In this document: piece by piece, positions 9,832 to 21,300 of the stretch
Layout of the letters: each line of letters starts with the position of its first letter
Position numbering within the stretch: position 1 is the stretch's first letter
Origin: Exiguobacterium aurantiacum
GTDB lineage: Bacteria > Bacillota > Bacilli > Exiguobacteriales > Exiguobacteriaceae
Reading direction: 5' to 3'
Length of the DNA stretch: 64,000 bases
Assembly (NCBI RefSeq): GCF_001766415.1
Contig: NZ_MKXO01000002.1
Coordinates: 248,001 to 312,000 of the forward strand
Position numbers and translations under genes: made by a program
Notes under the pieces: model-generated
Seen by the model: the letters and a program-made list of their open reading frames with translations, nothing else
The model's database searches: none
What the model was told of the DNA's origin: nothing

Positions 9832-10044
9832 ATGACAAAAAAGCCGTTTGATCTCGATGTACACAACAAACAGCTTAATCAACATCACCAGCGCACAAAA
9901 CAAGCGGCTGAAACGTATCGCAACAAAAGCAAAGAACTCGAACACCACCTCGAATCATCCACACGTTCCCGAGAAGAAGCACTCGCCAAAGAAATCGCCG
10001 AGCTGAAGCAGGCGACGATGCGAAACGCTCAACGAGACAAATGA
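9832..10044 (+). CDS. Small charged coiled-coil protein, unknown
   Basis: 70 residues, very rich in Lys, Glu, Gln and His, with heptad-like spacing from residue 15 to 65 that suggests one long alpha-helix. There is no signal peptide or membrane segment. I recognise no family. The ATG follows AAAGGGGCATATAT, a good ribosome site, which supports a real gene. It lies 39 bases before the AraC-type regulator and may be transcribed with it. Confidence 0.6.
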   Translation: MTKKPFDLDVHNKQLNQHHQRTKQAAETYRNKSKELEHHLESSTRSREEALAKEIAELKQATMRNAQRDK

Positions 10045-10083
10045 ACGATTCCCGATGGTACGATGAAAGAAGTGACTTGACCG

Positions 10084-10851
10084 GTGGAAAACAAAATCGA
10101 ACGCCAATTTATGAACCACTTGCAGCGCGACAAAAACTTATTTGCTGACTTTCAGCTGCTCGATAACTTTTATGCGCTCGACCAACAGATTGTGAGTGCG
10201 CTCCGGAGCGCCCATCCGGTCCGGGCCGAGCAATTGCTTGAAACGTTGACGTTCGACCTTTTGAAACTTCCGGTCACGGATGAATATAGGAGTGTCCGCT
10301 TCTACTATCGCGGACTCGTCTATCACGTCATCCGCATGATTCCGGTCGACAACCCAAACGTCCAGACCGCGCTCACTTATACGAGTGCGCTCCTTATCTT
10401 GATCGACGAACTGACGACTACGCTCGACTTCATCTATGCCGTCCCGGTCATCGTCGATTCCTTGACGAAGATGATGGCTTTCTTGTCCCCACCCGTATCG
10501 ACCAATCCGAACGTGACGACGATCATCCACTTGATCGAGGACCATCTGCAAGAACCGGCGTTATCGCTCCCTTGGATCGCCCAACGAATCGGTATGTCGA
10601 ACAACTATCTGTCAGCCCTGTTCAAACAAGAAGTCGGGGAAAGTGTGCCAGAACGGATTCGCAGGCGACGGATCGATGCGTCGATCGCCGACCTGCTCGG
10701 TACGAATCTGCCGATTTGTGCCATCGGCGAAAAATACTGTTTTACCTCTTGCACGGCGTATATTACCACGTTCAAGACGTACAAGCAGATGACCCCGCTC
10801 CAATACCGCCAATTGTTTCTCACGTCTAAAAAGCGCGACGCCTCAACTTGA
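10084..10851 (+). CDS. AraC-family transcriptional regulator
   Basis: 255 residues. The last about 100 residues form the double helix-turn-helix of AraC/XylS proteins: HLQEPALSLPWIAQRIGMS then NNYLSALFKQEVGESVPERI, and after a linker ICAIGEKYCF and MTPLQYRQLF. The first 150 residues are a sensor domain I do not recognise, mostly helical. The start is GTG at 10084. The second helix-turn-helix departs from the consensus (CFTSCTAYITTFK replaces the usual GF-SYF--FK). Its target is unknown; the small gene upstream is the closest candidate partner. Confidence 0.85.
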   Translation: MENKIERQFMNHLQRDKNLFADFQLLDNFYALDQQIVSALRSAHPVRAEQLLETLTFDLLKLPVTDEYRSVRFYYRGLVYHVIRMIPVDNPNVQTALTYTSALLILIDELTTTLDFIYAVPVIVDSLTKMMAFLSPPVSTNPNVTTIIHLIEDHLQEPALSLPWIAQRIGMSNNYLSALFKQEVGESVPERIRRRRIDASIADLLGTNLPICAIGEKYCFTSCTAYITTFKTYKQMTPLQYRQLFLTSKKRDAST

Positions 10852-10866
10852 GACGTCGCGCTTTTG
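10828..10866. terminator. Bidirectional terminator between araC-type and GNAT genes
   Basis: AAAAGCGCGACG pairs with CGTCGCGCTTTT around a 13-nt loop. It overlaps the stop codons of both convergent genes, with A/T flanks on each side. Confidence 0.85.
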
Positions 10867-11397
10867 TTCGTCTTCCCATTCTTCCCGAAGCATGCCCATC
10901 CGAATCGAATCGTAACGCTCACCACGGACGACGCGGACGCGCCGCATCCGACCTTCGAGCTGCATGCCGATCTTTTCAGCGACGCGCACCATGCGCTCGT
11001 TCCCTGACCACGTCGTCAATCCGACCCGGACCGTCGAGAGCGTGTTAAACAGATGGTCGATCCAAAGTTTGAGCGCCCTCGTACCGACACCTTGATTCCA
11101 GCGGTCTGACTGATGAAGGATGATCCCGACTTCGAGCCATTCCTTTCCGGCGTCCTCATAATAGTAGGACACCGTACCGAATACCGTCCCATCGACTTCG
11201 ACGACCCACATGTCGTCACGTCCGACGTGGCGGTCCGCCTCCTCCTGATACGCATCATAACTTTGCGCGCGATGTTCAAAATACGGTGCGTCCCACCGTT
11301 TCCATTCGGGCGCCGCTTCTTTGTAAATCAATTCCCATAACCGTCCCAAGTCGCACGCCTCGATCGGTCGAATAACCAGTTTCTCATCTCGATACAT
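10843..11397 (-). CDS. GNAT acetyltransferase, RimJ/RimL-like
   Basis: About 184 residues with the GNAT fold. WVVEVDGTVFGTVSYYYED and WLEVGIILHQSDRWNQGVGTRAL hold the beta4 and the acetyl-CoA pyrophosphate loop (Q-x-x-G-x-G/A type), and GLTTWSGNERMVRVAEKIGMQLEGRMRRV is the usual C-terminal block. The substrate is unknown. An ATG at 11397, 8 bases after GAGAGG, is preferred to the earlier ATG at 11427, which has no ribosome site. Confidence 0.85.
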   Translation of the reverse strand: MYRDEKLVIRPIEACDLGRLWELIYKEAAPEWKRWDAPYFEHRAQSYDAYQEEADRHVGRDDMWVVEVDGTVFGTVSYYYEDAGKEWLEVGIILHQSDRWNQGVGTRALKLWIDHLFNTLSTVRVGLTTWSGNERMVRVAEKIGMQLEGRMRRVRVVRGERYDSIRMGMLREEWEDEQKRDVSS

Positions 11398-11439
11398 AAT
11401 CTCTTCCTCTCCGTATATGCTCTTCACTCATTCGAGACG

Positions 11440-12270
11440 TCAGTTCGAATTCCCTTTTCTACGTTTGCGCCAGACGAGCGCCAAGATGACGAGGATCAAG
11501 CTCGCCGTCACCGAGACGACCGCGAACGGGCTCGTACCGGTCACGAACAATTCACCGAGCGTGACCGAATAAGCTAATCCGAACGACGTGACGAGCTTCG
11601 CTCCGGCTGCGATCATCACGAAACGTCCGAACGGTACGCGGCTGAATCCGGCCGCCAAACAAATGACTTCGTCCGGTAAGATCGGGATGATGAACAAGAC
11701 GAGCAAGACACCGAGACCGTACTTGCCGACATAACGGTCATACGTCGCGAGCTTATCCGCATCGATCAAGTGCATGACCCGCTCCCGTCCGAACCGCGCG
11801 AGCCCGTACATGACGAGGATGCCGAGCGTCGTCGCGACACTGCCGATCATGGCCGCGCGCAACGGACCGAGGGCGACACTGCCGATCGGGACGCTGATCG
11901 CTTCCGGGACCGGCAACGCGATCGGCTGCAGGAAACTGAAGGCGGCGAACACCCAGACCGCATGAGCCTCATAACGTTCGAGCAGACGATCGAGCCCATA
12001 CGTATCGTATAAGATGAGACCGAATGAGACGTAATAGATCAAGACAAATAATAAAAACAACGTGAATGTCACTTTCAACATCTGCTTCAAATAGACGCTC
12101 GACCCTTCACGGATCGACCGCAACAGACCGATCGATAGAGCCAACAGGACAACCCCGGTCCATCCGAGTTGATACGGCAATAAGAGTGTCGGCAAGACGA
12201 CGAACGGCAATATGCTCAACGCGACTAATGCGACCCCATACCCCCAGTAAATCATGTTTCGTTCCCCCAT
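11440..12270 (-). CDS. TVP38/TMEM64 (VTT, DedA-like) membrane protein
   Basis: 276 residues with about seven hydrophobic segments. The VTT core lies in the C-terminal half: PIALPVPEAISVPIGSVALG, then ARFGRERV, then IPILPDEVICLAAGFSR. The first 100 residues add three extra membrane spans. Family members are proposed lipid scramblases or transporters; the role here is unknown. A second VTT gene is at 43319. The ATG at 12270 follows GAGAGGGCGATGTCAC; an ATG five codons further in is also possible. Confidence 0.82.
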   Translation of the reverse strand: MGERNMIYWGYGVALVALSILPFVVLPTLLLPYQLGWTGVVLLALSIGLLRSIREGSSVYLKQMLKVTFTLFLLFVLIYYVSFGLILYDTYGLDRLLERYEAHAVWVFAAFSFLQPIALPVPEAISVPIGSVALGPLRAAMIGSVATTLGILVMYGLARFGRERVMHLIDADKLATYDRYVGKYGLGVLLVLFIIPILPDEVICLAAGFSRVPFGRFVMIAAGAKLVTSFGLAYSVTLGELFVTGTSPFAVVSVTASLILVILALVWRKRRKGNSN

Positions 12271-12368
12271 GTGACATCGCCCTCTCCCCGTTCTACTCTT
12301 AGTTTACCCGGATTTAGGTGAACATGTATCCATCCTAAGCTGTTGAAGCGGTCAGTCTTTTGCCCGAG

Positions 12369-12401
12369 AAAAAAGGCCACGACCGAAAACGGTCGTGACC
12401 T
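12369..12401 (-). terminator. Terminator of pyrG
   Basis: AGGTCACGACCG pairs with CGGTCGTGGCCT around TTTT and is followed on the minus strand by six T, just after the pyrG stop. Confidence 0.85.
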
Positions 12402-12406
12402 CTCCC

Positions 12407-14151
<1,745 letters not shown>

Positions 14152-14181
14152 GTTATTATTTTTTTCTTGGTCACGTGTGCC

Positions 14182-14239
14182 AAAAAAGAAAAAGAGACAC
14201 GCCTAGCCGGGACAAATGCCCGGCTTTTTGCGGTCTCTT
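14182..14239 (-). terminator. Terminator of rpoE
   Basis: An outer stem AAGAGAC / GTCTCTT encloses an inner GCCGGG / CCCGGC hairpin. On the minus strand it is followed by TTTCTTTTTT. It overlaps the rpoE stop codon. Confidence 0.75.
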
Positions 14240-14717
14240 ATAAGTCGTCCTCGTCTTCAAGGTCGAGGTCGTCGTCTAAGTCGTCGTCCTTGAACTCGTC
14301 AAGGTCTGGTACTTTTTCAGTTTCATCATCCGCATCAAATTCAGATGCATCGAAATCTTCACCTTTAGCAAAGACGTCAAGGTCGTCTTCGATGTCGACG
14401 ATGCCTTCGTCCGTCTCATCGAGATCTTCCTCAAACTCGTCGAGCTCGCCGCGTTGGCGTGCCTCGATGACGAGATCTTCGTCTGACTTATCGAACGGAT
14501 ACCAAACACGAAGCGCCCAACGGTTAGCTCCCAAGTTGACGAATAGTCCGTCGATGTTCATGTCCGTGTAGAGTTGCGCGATTTTCTCGAGCTCTTCCTC
14601 TTCACTTGTGAACGTATAGTTTTGTCTGATCTGCTCGCGGATTTCATCAAATGAAACTGGTTGCTCCCCAGTCTTTTGAAGAATTTCGTAAACAAAATCG
14701 ATCAACGATTTATTCAT
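14238..14717 (-). CDS. rpoE: RNA polymerase delta subunit
   Basis: Firmicute-specific RNA polymerase subunit that speeds enzyme recycling and lowers nonspecific binding. 159 residues. The folded N-terminal HARE-type domain (residues 1-85) begins MNKSLIDFVYEILQKTGEQP and holds INGLFVNLGANRW. The C-terminal half is almost wholly Asp and Glu, as expected of delta. The ATG at 14717 follows AAAGGAG; an ATG 8 codons earlier lacks spacing. A -10 TATAAT stands at 14766-14761. It is upstream of pyrG as in Bacillus. Confidence 0.95.
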   Translation of the reverse strand: MNKSLIDFVYEILQKTGEQPVSFDEIREQIRQNYTFTSEEEELEKIAQLYTDMNIDGLFVNLGANRWALRVWYPFDKSDEDLVIEARQRGELDEFEEDLDETDEGIVDIEDDLDVFAKGEDFDASEFDADDETEKVPDLDEFKDDDLDDDLDLEDEDDL

Positions 14718-14797
14718 TAAAGGACACTCCTTTTCCGTCACTAGTTAAACATCACTCCTCATTATAAACAAAACCGATATAAAAAAGCTAGAGGAAA

Positions 14798-16117
14798 TTA
14801 TTTCGGTTCCGCTTGATTTTTATTGACGCGTTGCCAATAGATTGTAATCAATCCAACGTTAAACAACCAAGTCAGACCGAGTACCCCCATCATCCAGCCG
14901 CGAGGAATTTGAAACGACAGCTCGGCATTGACTGTCTGTCCAACGTAGAGACCATAGCTTAATATTCCGACCATCAAAGCGGAATAGGCGACGACCATGC
15001 CAAATCGTTTCCATAGTTGAAGCAGTAACGAAGCAAACTCTTTGTTGTCTCCATAGTATTCATATAAGTAGACGTGCCCGGCACTTGAGTACATCGTTTG
15101 GACGTAACCGCTCACGAACAGGACGGGAATGAACACGAGCGGTTCGATGAAACCTAAGAAAAACACCAGAGATGAGACGAACAGGACGAGATAAGGACGG
15201 CGAGCCAACTCGAAAACGCGACTAATCAATACCCAACCGATAACCCCTGCCAAAAATGGGACAAATACATAGAAGAGGAGTACTTGAAACGAATATAGGG
15301 CGAGACTGACGAATACGGCACCGATCAATGTCCATCCCCCGAACAAGCCGACGACGAACGCAAGCAATTGGACTTGTCGCGTCCTAGTCGCGCTGACGTA
15401 TGTTCTCGTCCGTTCTTGGAACAGAACCCAGCCCACATATCCTAGTAAAATGACCATCAACAAAAATATTTCAATGTAGCCTCTCGTTCCTTCTAACAAA
15501 CTAAGAAGACGGCTCACTAACGTAAATAATGTGACGGCGATGAAGGCGCCCACAAACTTTACCGTCGTCAATGTCCAAGTTGCCGTTTTTTGGAGTGGCA
15601 ATTTTCTCACGAATAACCATGGCAGGACGAGGCTGACAAGGAATAAGATGACGGCCCCATTGTAAGATTGGGTGAGCGTGTATGAGAATGCGGCGATCCA
15701 CGCAACGAGTGCCAATACGAGCGGCAATGAACTCCCTTTGTCCTCCGTCGGTTCTTTTGGTACAGACAGTTCACTCAGTTGGGACAAAATCGTCGTCATG
15801 ATCGACCCGACGCCAATTGAGCCGACGCCGACTAAAAATGCACTCAACTCAACGGCCCATTCAAACGGCAACAAAAAGCAGATCAGTCCGCCGACCAGTA
15901 CCCATAAAGCAATCAAAAACGTCTGTTTCGACCCGAGACGACCGATGACATAAACCCACAACAATAGACCCGACATACTCGCGACATAAAAAATCATGAA
16001 TGGGATTAAACCCCCGGCGCCTTCTTCTAATGCCATGACTGACAAATACAAAATTTGCGGGAGGATTTGGCTGCTGAGCGCACTCACGATTGTCAATAAA
16101 ACAATAGCGTTTTTCAC
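14798..16117 (-). CDS. MFS-like membrane transporter
   Basis: 439 residues with about twelve hydrophobic segments and little soluble sequence, the size and layout of a major facilitator transporter. The fragment YVIGRLGSKQTFLIALWVLVGG in the loop after the second span resembles the MFS loop 2-3 motif (G-x-L-x-D-R-x-G-R), much altered. There is a charged central loop (SVPKEPTEDKG). No substrate can be inferred. The start is GTG at 16117, 7 bases after AGGGG; the open frame extends 51 codons further but without ribosome site. It is monocistronic. Confidence 0.75.
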   Translation of the reverse strand: MKNAIVLLTIVSALSSQILPQILYLSVMALEEGAGGLIPFMIFYVASMSGLLLWVYVIGRLGSKQTFLIALWVLVGGLICFLLPFEWAVELSAFLVGVGSIGVGSIMTTILSQLSELSVPKEPTEDKGSSLPLVLALVAWIAAFSYTLTQSYNGAVILFLVSLVLPWLFVRKLPLQKTATWTLTTVKFVGAFIAVTLFTLVSRLLSLLEGTRGYIEIFLLMVILLGYVGWVLFQERTRTYVSATRTRQVQLLAFVVGLFGGWTLIGAVFVSLALYSFQVLLFYVFVPFLAGVIGWVLISRVFELARRPYLVLFVSSLVFFLGFIEPLVFIPVLFVSGYVQTMYSSAGHVYLYEYYGDNKEFASLLLQLWKRFGMVVAYSALMVGILSYGLYVGQTVNAELSFQIPRGWMMGVLGLTWLFNVGLITIYWQRVNKNQAEPK

Positions 16118-16331
16118 ATGCGTCCCCTTCTTTCTTGACGGACCCCTAAATAAAAGCTTCTTTGAATCTTTTTCCCGGTTTTCCGATGGAATAACGCTGG
16201 CTCCGAATGATTTCATCCGCTTAGTCACTGAGGATAAAGCGATTACACATTCACACCTTACTTTTCCCACTACTTAGCCGATATAAAGATGACAGCTATA
16301 TTCTACATACGATGAAAAAGGAGATTTTTGA

Positions 16332-17627
16332 ATGACACTCTTCCGTAAACCGAAAAAACCTGATTATACCGCATCAATCGCTTTCCCTGACGCAACGACC
16401 ATCGCACAACCATCAGACAAACGCCTGAGCGGACGCGCGCATTATATGGGCTATACGTCGACTCAAGTCGAACGACTTCAAGCGATGGCCCCACTCGTCG
16501 AATCCGTGCTTGATGACGTGTTAGAAAGCGTACTCGACCATTTGATGTTGCAGCCTGACATGGTCAAGATCGCCAACGCCTCATCGACGCGCGAGCGTTT
16601 GAAAAAAGTATTCGCCGACTACTTCCGCAGCTTGTTGACGGGTCGGATCGATGAGAAGTTTCTCGCCATGCGTAAACGCATGGGACAGACCCACCATAAT
16701 TTCTCGGTACCGGTCGTCTGGTTCCTCGCGACGTATTCTGCCTTCAACACGTTGCTCGTCCCGAAAATAGTCGAGCACTATCAACACGATCCGGCGGCGA
16801 TGACAGAGTCGTTGCTCGCGTTGTCTCACGCGATGAATTTAGACGCTCAAATCGTGACCGAGCAGTACGTCGACGCCAGACTCGGTGAAATCGAATCGGC
16901 AAACGCGGCCCGGACCGATTTGTTGACCGATATCGGTCGTGTCAGCACGGAAGTCGCAACGACGATGGAACGGACCGGCGCCGCCATGTCCGAGACGAGC
17001 GACCGGGCCCACCAAGTGTTGTCTGAAACCGAACAGACGGAGAAGATGAGCCGTCACTTGATGGAACTGACGCAAACGAACGGCAAACAGATCGAGCAGA
17101 TGGAGACGGAGTTCACGCAATCGGCGACATACGTCGACGCCTCGCTCGAGCGCATCACAGCACTCAAAGACGGCTCGCAAGAGATCGTCAGCATGACCCG
17201 CAGCATCGAACAGATCGCCAACCAAACGAACTTGCTCGCGTTGAACGCCTCAATCGAGGCGGCCCGGGCCGGTGAGCACGGCAAAGGCTTCGCCGTCGTC
17301 GCGACCGAAGTCCGGACACTCGCCGAGAACGCCAAACAGCTCAGCAGCCAGATTAACGTTCTCATTCATGAGAACGAGACGAACATCGCCGCCCTTCTCG
17401 ACCAGATGGGACAAATGCATCGGACGAACGACGAGGCGATGCGTCAGTTGAATGCGGTCAAAGTCGGCTTCTCGACTGTGAAAGACGAGATGGGAAACTA
17501 CGTCCTCTCGTTCGAACGCAACAAGCAAGACCTCGGACAGATGGTCGAGACGATCTCAGCCATCAACGAGACGACGCAAGGACTGTCTCACCTCACGTCT
17601 TCACTGCTCACAAAATCCGAAATGTAA
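16332..17627 (+). CDS. hemAT: Globin-coupled heme chemotaxis transducer, HemAT-like
   Basis: Soluble oxygen sensor for aerotaxis. 431 residues without membrane segments. Residues about 35-190 form a protoglobin sensor domain; the likely proximal His is in [14 protein letters not shown]. Residues about 200-431 form the methyl-accepting signalling coiled coil, with the hairpin tip [20 protein letters not shown] and [15 protein letters not shown] typical of CheA/CheW binding. Length equals that of Bacillus HemAT (432). The ATG follows AAAAAGGAGATTTTTGA. It is monocistronic and shares its terminator with the convergent mgtE. Confidence 0.92.
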   Translation: MTLFRKPKKPDYTASIAFPDATTIAQPSDKRLSGRAHYMGYTSTQVERLQAMAPLVESVLDDVLESVLDHLMLQPDMVKIANASSTRERLKKVFADYFRSLLTGRIDEKFLAMRKRMGQTHHNFSVPVVWFLATYSAFNTLLVPKIVEHYQHDPAAMTESLLALSHAMNLDAQIVTEQYVDARLGEIESANAARTDLLTDIGRVSTEVATTMERTGAAMSETSDRAHQVLSETEQTEKMSRHLMELTQTNGKQIEQMETEFTQSATYVDASLERITALKDGSQEIVSMTRSIEQIANQTNLLALNASIEAARAGEHGKGFAVVATEVRTLAENAKQLSSQINVLIHENETNIAALLDQMGQMHRTNDEAMRQLNAVKVGFSTVKDEMGNYVLSFERNKQDLGQMVETISAINETTQGLSHLTSSLLTKSEM

Positions 17628-17634
17628 GTAAACG

Positions 17635-17668
17635 AAATCCGGGCCTGGTCGCTGACCAAGCCCGGATT
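17635..17668. terminator. Bidirectional terminator between hemAT and mgtE
   Basis: AAATCCGGGCCTGGTC pairs with GACCAAGCCCGGATTT around a 3-nt loop, with one mismatch pair. T-rich sequence follows on the plus strand. Confidence 0.85.
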
Positions 17669-17672
17669 TGTT

Positions 17673-19031
17673 TTACATCAGTTTTGCCAAAAATGCCGTC
17701 GCGACACCGAAGTAGATGAGCAACGACAAAATATCGTTGATTGTCGTAATGAGCGGACCAGAGGCGACGGCCGGATCAACGTTTAATCGATACAAGATGA
17801 GCGGGATGATGGTCCCGGCGAGCGTACCGATGATGAGCGTCATAAGCAGCGAACTACCGACGACGAGACCGAGCGTCCAACTATCCTGCCAGAAAAATGC
17901 GATTACTGCAATTAACATGGCACACGTGACACCGATGATGAGGCCGACCTTTAGTTCCCGAAAGATGAGTGCACCAACTTGCCTCGGCGTTAAATCACGG
18001 GTTGCGAGTCCTCGGACGACGACGGCAAGTGACTGTGTCCCGGTATTCCCGGTCATCCCAGCAATCATCGGCATGAAGAACGCGAGCGCGACGACTTGTT
18101 CGATCGTACCTGAGAATCTATCGATGATACTGCCAGAAATCAAACCGATGAACAACAGTAAAATCAGCCACGGTAAACGCCGATAGGCCGCGACGAGCGG
18201 TAACGTGTCAAAATCAATCGACTTACCAGACGCGGACAGTTTCTCGATATCCTCGTTCGCCTCTTGAATGACAATATCGATAATGTCATCGATTGTGATG
18301 ACGCCGACGAGCCGGTTGCCATCCTCGACGACAGGAATCGAGATGAAGTCATAACGACCAATCAACTTTGCTACATCTTCCTGATCGGTCATCACGTCGA
18401 CTTTAACGACGCGTTTGTACATGACGTCCGCAATCGCCTCGTCCGGTTCGGCCAAAATTAAATCTTTATACGAAACGACACCGACGAGTCGTTTTTCTTC
18501 ATCCACTACGTATAAATAGTTCAAGTATTCAGCGAGTGCGGCGAAGTCTTTCAATTTATTGACGGCTTGACGAATCGTAAAATATTGCGGAATCCAAACG
18601 AACCGGTTGTTCATCAGACGTCCCGCCGTCTCCGGAGGATAGGTCATCATATTTTGGACGATACTCGATTCCTCATCTTTCATCTCAGATATGAGTTCCT
18701 CGACTTTTTCCGGATCGAGCTCGGACAAGAACGACATGACATTGTCATTTTCCATTAAATCGAGGACTTCGGTCGTCCGTTCAAAACCGAGCCGGTGTAG
18801 TACTTGAAGCCGTGTCGTCTGATCGAGTTCTTGAATCATGTCGGTCATTTGCTCGATGGTCAAATACAATAAAAACTTATTCTGATGTTTGCTCGGCAAC
18901 AGTTTGTATTGCTGGGCGACATCGTATGGCTGCAGTTCATCAACGATGTTCTGAAACTCGTTCTTTTTGGCTTCTTTTAATGCTTGAATGATGGCCAAAG
19001 CAATCTCGTTATCGGTCATCAATTCGACCAT
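17673..19031 (-). CDS. mgtE: Magnesium transporter MgtE
   Basis: Magnesium-gated channel of the cytoplasmic membrane, 452 residues. The N-terminal superhelical domain (about residues 1-130, with LHRLGFERTTEVLDLM) is followed by two CBS domains (about 140-260: YNLYVVDEEKRLVGVVSYKD-like and FISIPVVEDGNRLVGVITID). Five membrane spans follow, with the pore motif region MPMIAGMTGNTGTQSLAVVV and PLITTINDILSLLIYF. The ATG follows AAAGGAAGTGAGCAT. No M-box riboswitch is visible in the short upstream gap, so magnesium control is probably by the CBS domains on the protein. Confidence 0.95.
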   Translation of the reverse strand: MVELMTDNEIALAIIQALKEAKKNEFQNIVDELQPYDVAQQYKLLPSKHQNKFLLYLTIEQMTDMIQELDQTTRLQVLHRLGFERTTEVLDLMENDNVMSFLSELDPEKVEELISEMKDEESSIVQNMMTYPPETAGRLMNNRFVWIPQYFTIRQAVNKLKDFAALAEYLNYLYVVDEEKRLVGVVSYKDLILAEPDEAIADVMYKRVVKVDVMTDQEDVAKLIGRYDFISIPVVEDGNRLVGVITIDDIIDIVIQEANEDIEKLSASGKSIDFDTLPLVAAYRRLPWLILLLFIGLISGSIIDRFSGTIEQVVALAFFMPMIAGMTGNTGTQSLAVVVRGLATRDLTPRQVGALIFRELKVGLIIGVTCAMLIAVIAFFWQDSWTLGLVVGSSLLMTLIIGTLAGTIIPLILYRLNVDPAVASGPLITTINDILSLLIYFGVATAFLAKLM

Positions 19032-19091
19032 ATGCTCACTTCCTTTATTCGATCTAATCTTTGCTTATTCCCATTTTTACGATGCGACGAA

Positions 19092-19122
19092 CAAAAAAGA
19101 CAGAGCACAAAGGCTCCGTCTT
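19092..19122 (-). terminator. Terminator of the fadF-like gene
   Basis: AAGACGGAGC pairs with GCTCTGTCTT around a 6-nt loop, followed on the minus strand by further T residues (TTTTTTG). Confidence 0.8.
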
Positions 19123-19127
19123 AGCGA

Positions 19128-21257
19128 TTACTGTACAAGCGGTTCTGGTACTTCGATCGGCTTCAGTGAGCGATCGAGCAGCTCGACGACGTCGAACGTT
19201 CCGACCGTCTCATCGACTTCTTTCGCTTTCGTACCGTCCGAGAGCATCGTCAAGCAGTATGGACATGCCGAACCGATGACCGTCGGCTTCGTCTCGAGCA
19301 ACTGCTCGGTCCGAGCGACGTTGACACGCGTCCCGACTTTCTCTTCTTGCCACATGAGTCCGCCACCGGCTCCACAACACATGCCGTTCTCGCGGTTACG
19401 TGCCGCCTCGACGAGCTCGACACCTGGAATTCGTTCGAGGACGAAACGCGGTGCGTCATAGACGTTGTTATAGCGGCCGAGATAGCACGAGTCATGGTAG
19501 ACGACGCGTTCGTTCACGGCGAAGTCCGGCTTGACCCGTCCCGTATCGAGCAGTTCGGCGAGCAGCTCGGTATGATGGTACACTTTCACACCAGTCAGCC
19601 CGAAGTCCGGATACTCGTTTTTGAACGTGTTGTACGCGTGCGGGTCGACTGTGACGATTTTCGTGACGCCGTATTTCTCGAACAGTTTGATGTTCGCTTC
19701 GGCGAGTTCTTGGAACAATAGTTCGTTCCCGATTCGGCGCGGCGTGTCCCCTGAGTTCTTCTCCTCGTTCCCGAGGATGGCGAACGAGACACCGGCCTTG
19801 TTTAAGACACTCGCGAAGCTTTGGGCGACTTTTTGGCTACGGCTGTCGTAAGAGCCCATCGCCCCGACCCAGAAGAGAAATTCGAACTCTTCTCCCGCTT
19901 TCTTCTTCTCTTTGGCAGTCGGGATGACGAGCTCTTCCCGGTCTTTGCGCCAGTTTTCGCGCTCTTTCCGGTTCATGCCCCACGGGTTGCCTTGGCGCTC
20001 GATGTTCGCGACCGTACGTTGCGCCTCAGGGTCCATCTTCCCTTCCATCATGACGAGGTAACGGCGAAGGTCGATGATTTTATCGACGTGCTCGTTCATG
20101 ACCGGACATTGGTCTTCACAGTTTCGGCATGTCGTGCACGCCCAAATCTCTTCTTCCGTGATGACGTTGCCGATCAACTCATCGGCGACGAGCATGTGCC
20201 CGTTTTGGGCCGCGGCCGCGATCTCCGCACCTTGCGTGTTTTGGAACATGAGGGCCGGTGCCCACGGTGATTTCCGCGTGATGGCCGCCCCTTTCATGTT
20301 CATATGGTCACGCAGCTTGACGATGAGATCCATCGGCGACAGCATCTTGCCGGTACCGGTCGCCGGACAGACGTTCGTACAGCGCCCACACTCGACACAA
20401 GCGTACAAGTCGACGAGTTGCTTCTGGTTGAAGTCCTCGATTTTGTTGACACCGAAGACGACTTCTTCGTCCGACTCTTCCGCGTCTTCCATCGCCGAGA
20501 AATCGACCGGCGCGAGACGGCCGACTTTGTGCGTCCGGCCGAGCCAGACGTTTAACGTGCCGGCGATCAAGTGGGCGTGCTTGCCTTGCGGGATGTAAAT
20601 CATGAAGCTGAGCAAGAACATGAGGTGTAGCCACCAGAAGACGACGAACAAGGCGAAAGCGACGCCCCCAGGTACCCAAGCGAACGCTGAACCGATCAGT
20701 GTCGCGACCGGTTCGCCCCACATCGGCAGCTCTTCTTTATAGACGAGATAGAACCCGTTGCCGAACAAGACCGATACCATGAGCCCGCCGATGAAGATGA
20801 GGGCGAGGCCGGCCATAAAGTTCCGCTTCAAGCGCACAAGTTTCTCGACGTAACGGCGGTAGAATCCCCAAACGACCGCGACGAGAATCATGAGCATGAC
20901 GATTTCTTGCATGAACGTGAAGATCGGATAGACCGGTCCGAGCGGCACATGCGGGAAGCGTGTCCCGACGGCGAGCCCTTTCCAGATGAAGTCGATGGCC
21001 CCGAACTGGACGAGGATGAACCCATAGAACATCATGACGTGGATGATTCCGCTCTTCTTATCCTTCAGTAGTTTCTTTTGACCGAACACGTTGATCATGA
21101 CTTGTTCGAGCCGTTCCTTATTCGTTTGGCTCCATTCTGCCTTCTTCCCAAGCTTGATGAACGTATACCGCTGATAGACGAGCGTCGCGAACAAATACAG
21201 TCCATAGCCAAGAACAAACAAGAATAGAATCCAGTTGACGATTAAAAATGTCGACAT
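19128..21257 (-). CDS. fadF: FadF-like iron-sulfur electron transfer protein (heterodisulfide reductase-related)
   Basis: Membrane iron-sulfur protein thought to pass electrons from acyl-CoA dehydrogenase and ETF to menaquinone in fatty acid oxidation. 709 residues. Five or so membrane spans fill residues 1-240; two 4Fe-4S motifs follow, CVECGRCTNVCP and CTTCRNCEDQCP; the C-terminus has CCG-type cysteines in HDSCYLGRYNN, GMCCGAGGGLMW and GSACPYC. Length matches B. subtilis FadF (about 705). ATG at 21257 stands 8 bases after GGGGGAG. A FadR-type operator overlaps the promoter. In B. subtilis the gene neighbours acdA and rpoE; here it is alone. Confidence 0.9.
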   Translation of the reverse strand: MSTFLIVNWILFLFVLGYGLYLFATLVYQRYTFIKLGKKAEWSQTNKERLEQVMINVFGQKKLLKDKKSGIIHVMMFYGFILVQFGAIDFIWKGLAVGTRFPHVPLGPVYPIFTFMQEIVMLMILVAVVWGFYRRYVEKLVRLKRNFMAGLALIFIGGLMVSVLFGNGFYLVYKEELPMWGEPVATLIGSAFAWVPGGVAFALFVVFWWLHLMFLLSFMIYIPQGKHAHLIAGTLNVWLGRTHKVGRLAPVDFSAMEDAEESDEEVVFGVNKIEDFNQKQLVDLYACVECGRCTNVCPATGTGKMLSPMDLIVKLRDHMNMKGAAITRKSPWAPALMFQNTQGAEIAAAAQNGHMLVADELIGNVITEEEIWACTTCRNCEDQCPVMNEHVDKIIDLRRYLVMMEGKMDPEAQRTVANIERQGNPWGMNRKERENWRKDREELVIPTAKEKKKAGEEFEFLFWVGAMGSYDSRSQKVAQSFASVLNKAGVSFAILGNEEKNSGDTPRRIGNELLFQELAEANIKLFEKYGVTKIVTVDPHAYNTFKNEYPDFGLTGVKVYHHTELLAELLDTGRVKPDFAVNERVVYHDSCYLGRYNNVYDAPRFVLERIPGVELVEAARNRENGMCCGAGGGLMWQEEKVGTRVNVARTEQLLETKPTVIGSACPYCLTMLSDGTKAKEVDETVGTFDVVELLDRSLKPIEVPEPLVQ

Positions 21258-21300
21258 CCCCAAAACTCCCCCTTATGAAAACGGATTCAATCTTGAGTTC

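Noticed and set aside
19032-19127. M-box magnesium riboswitch before mgtE
   Set aside because: Only about 60 bases separate mgtE from the terminator of the upstream gene, too short for an M-box, and no core motif is seen.
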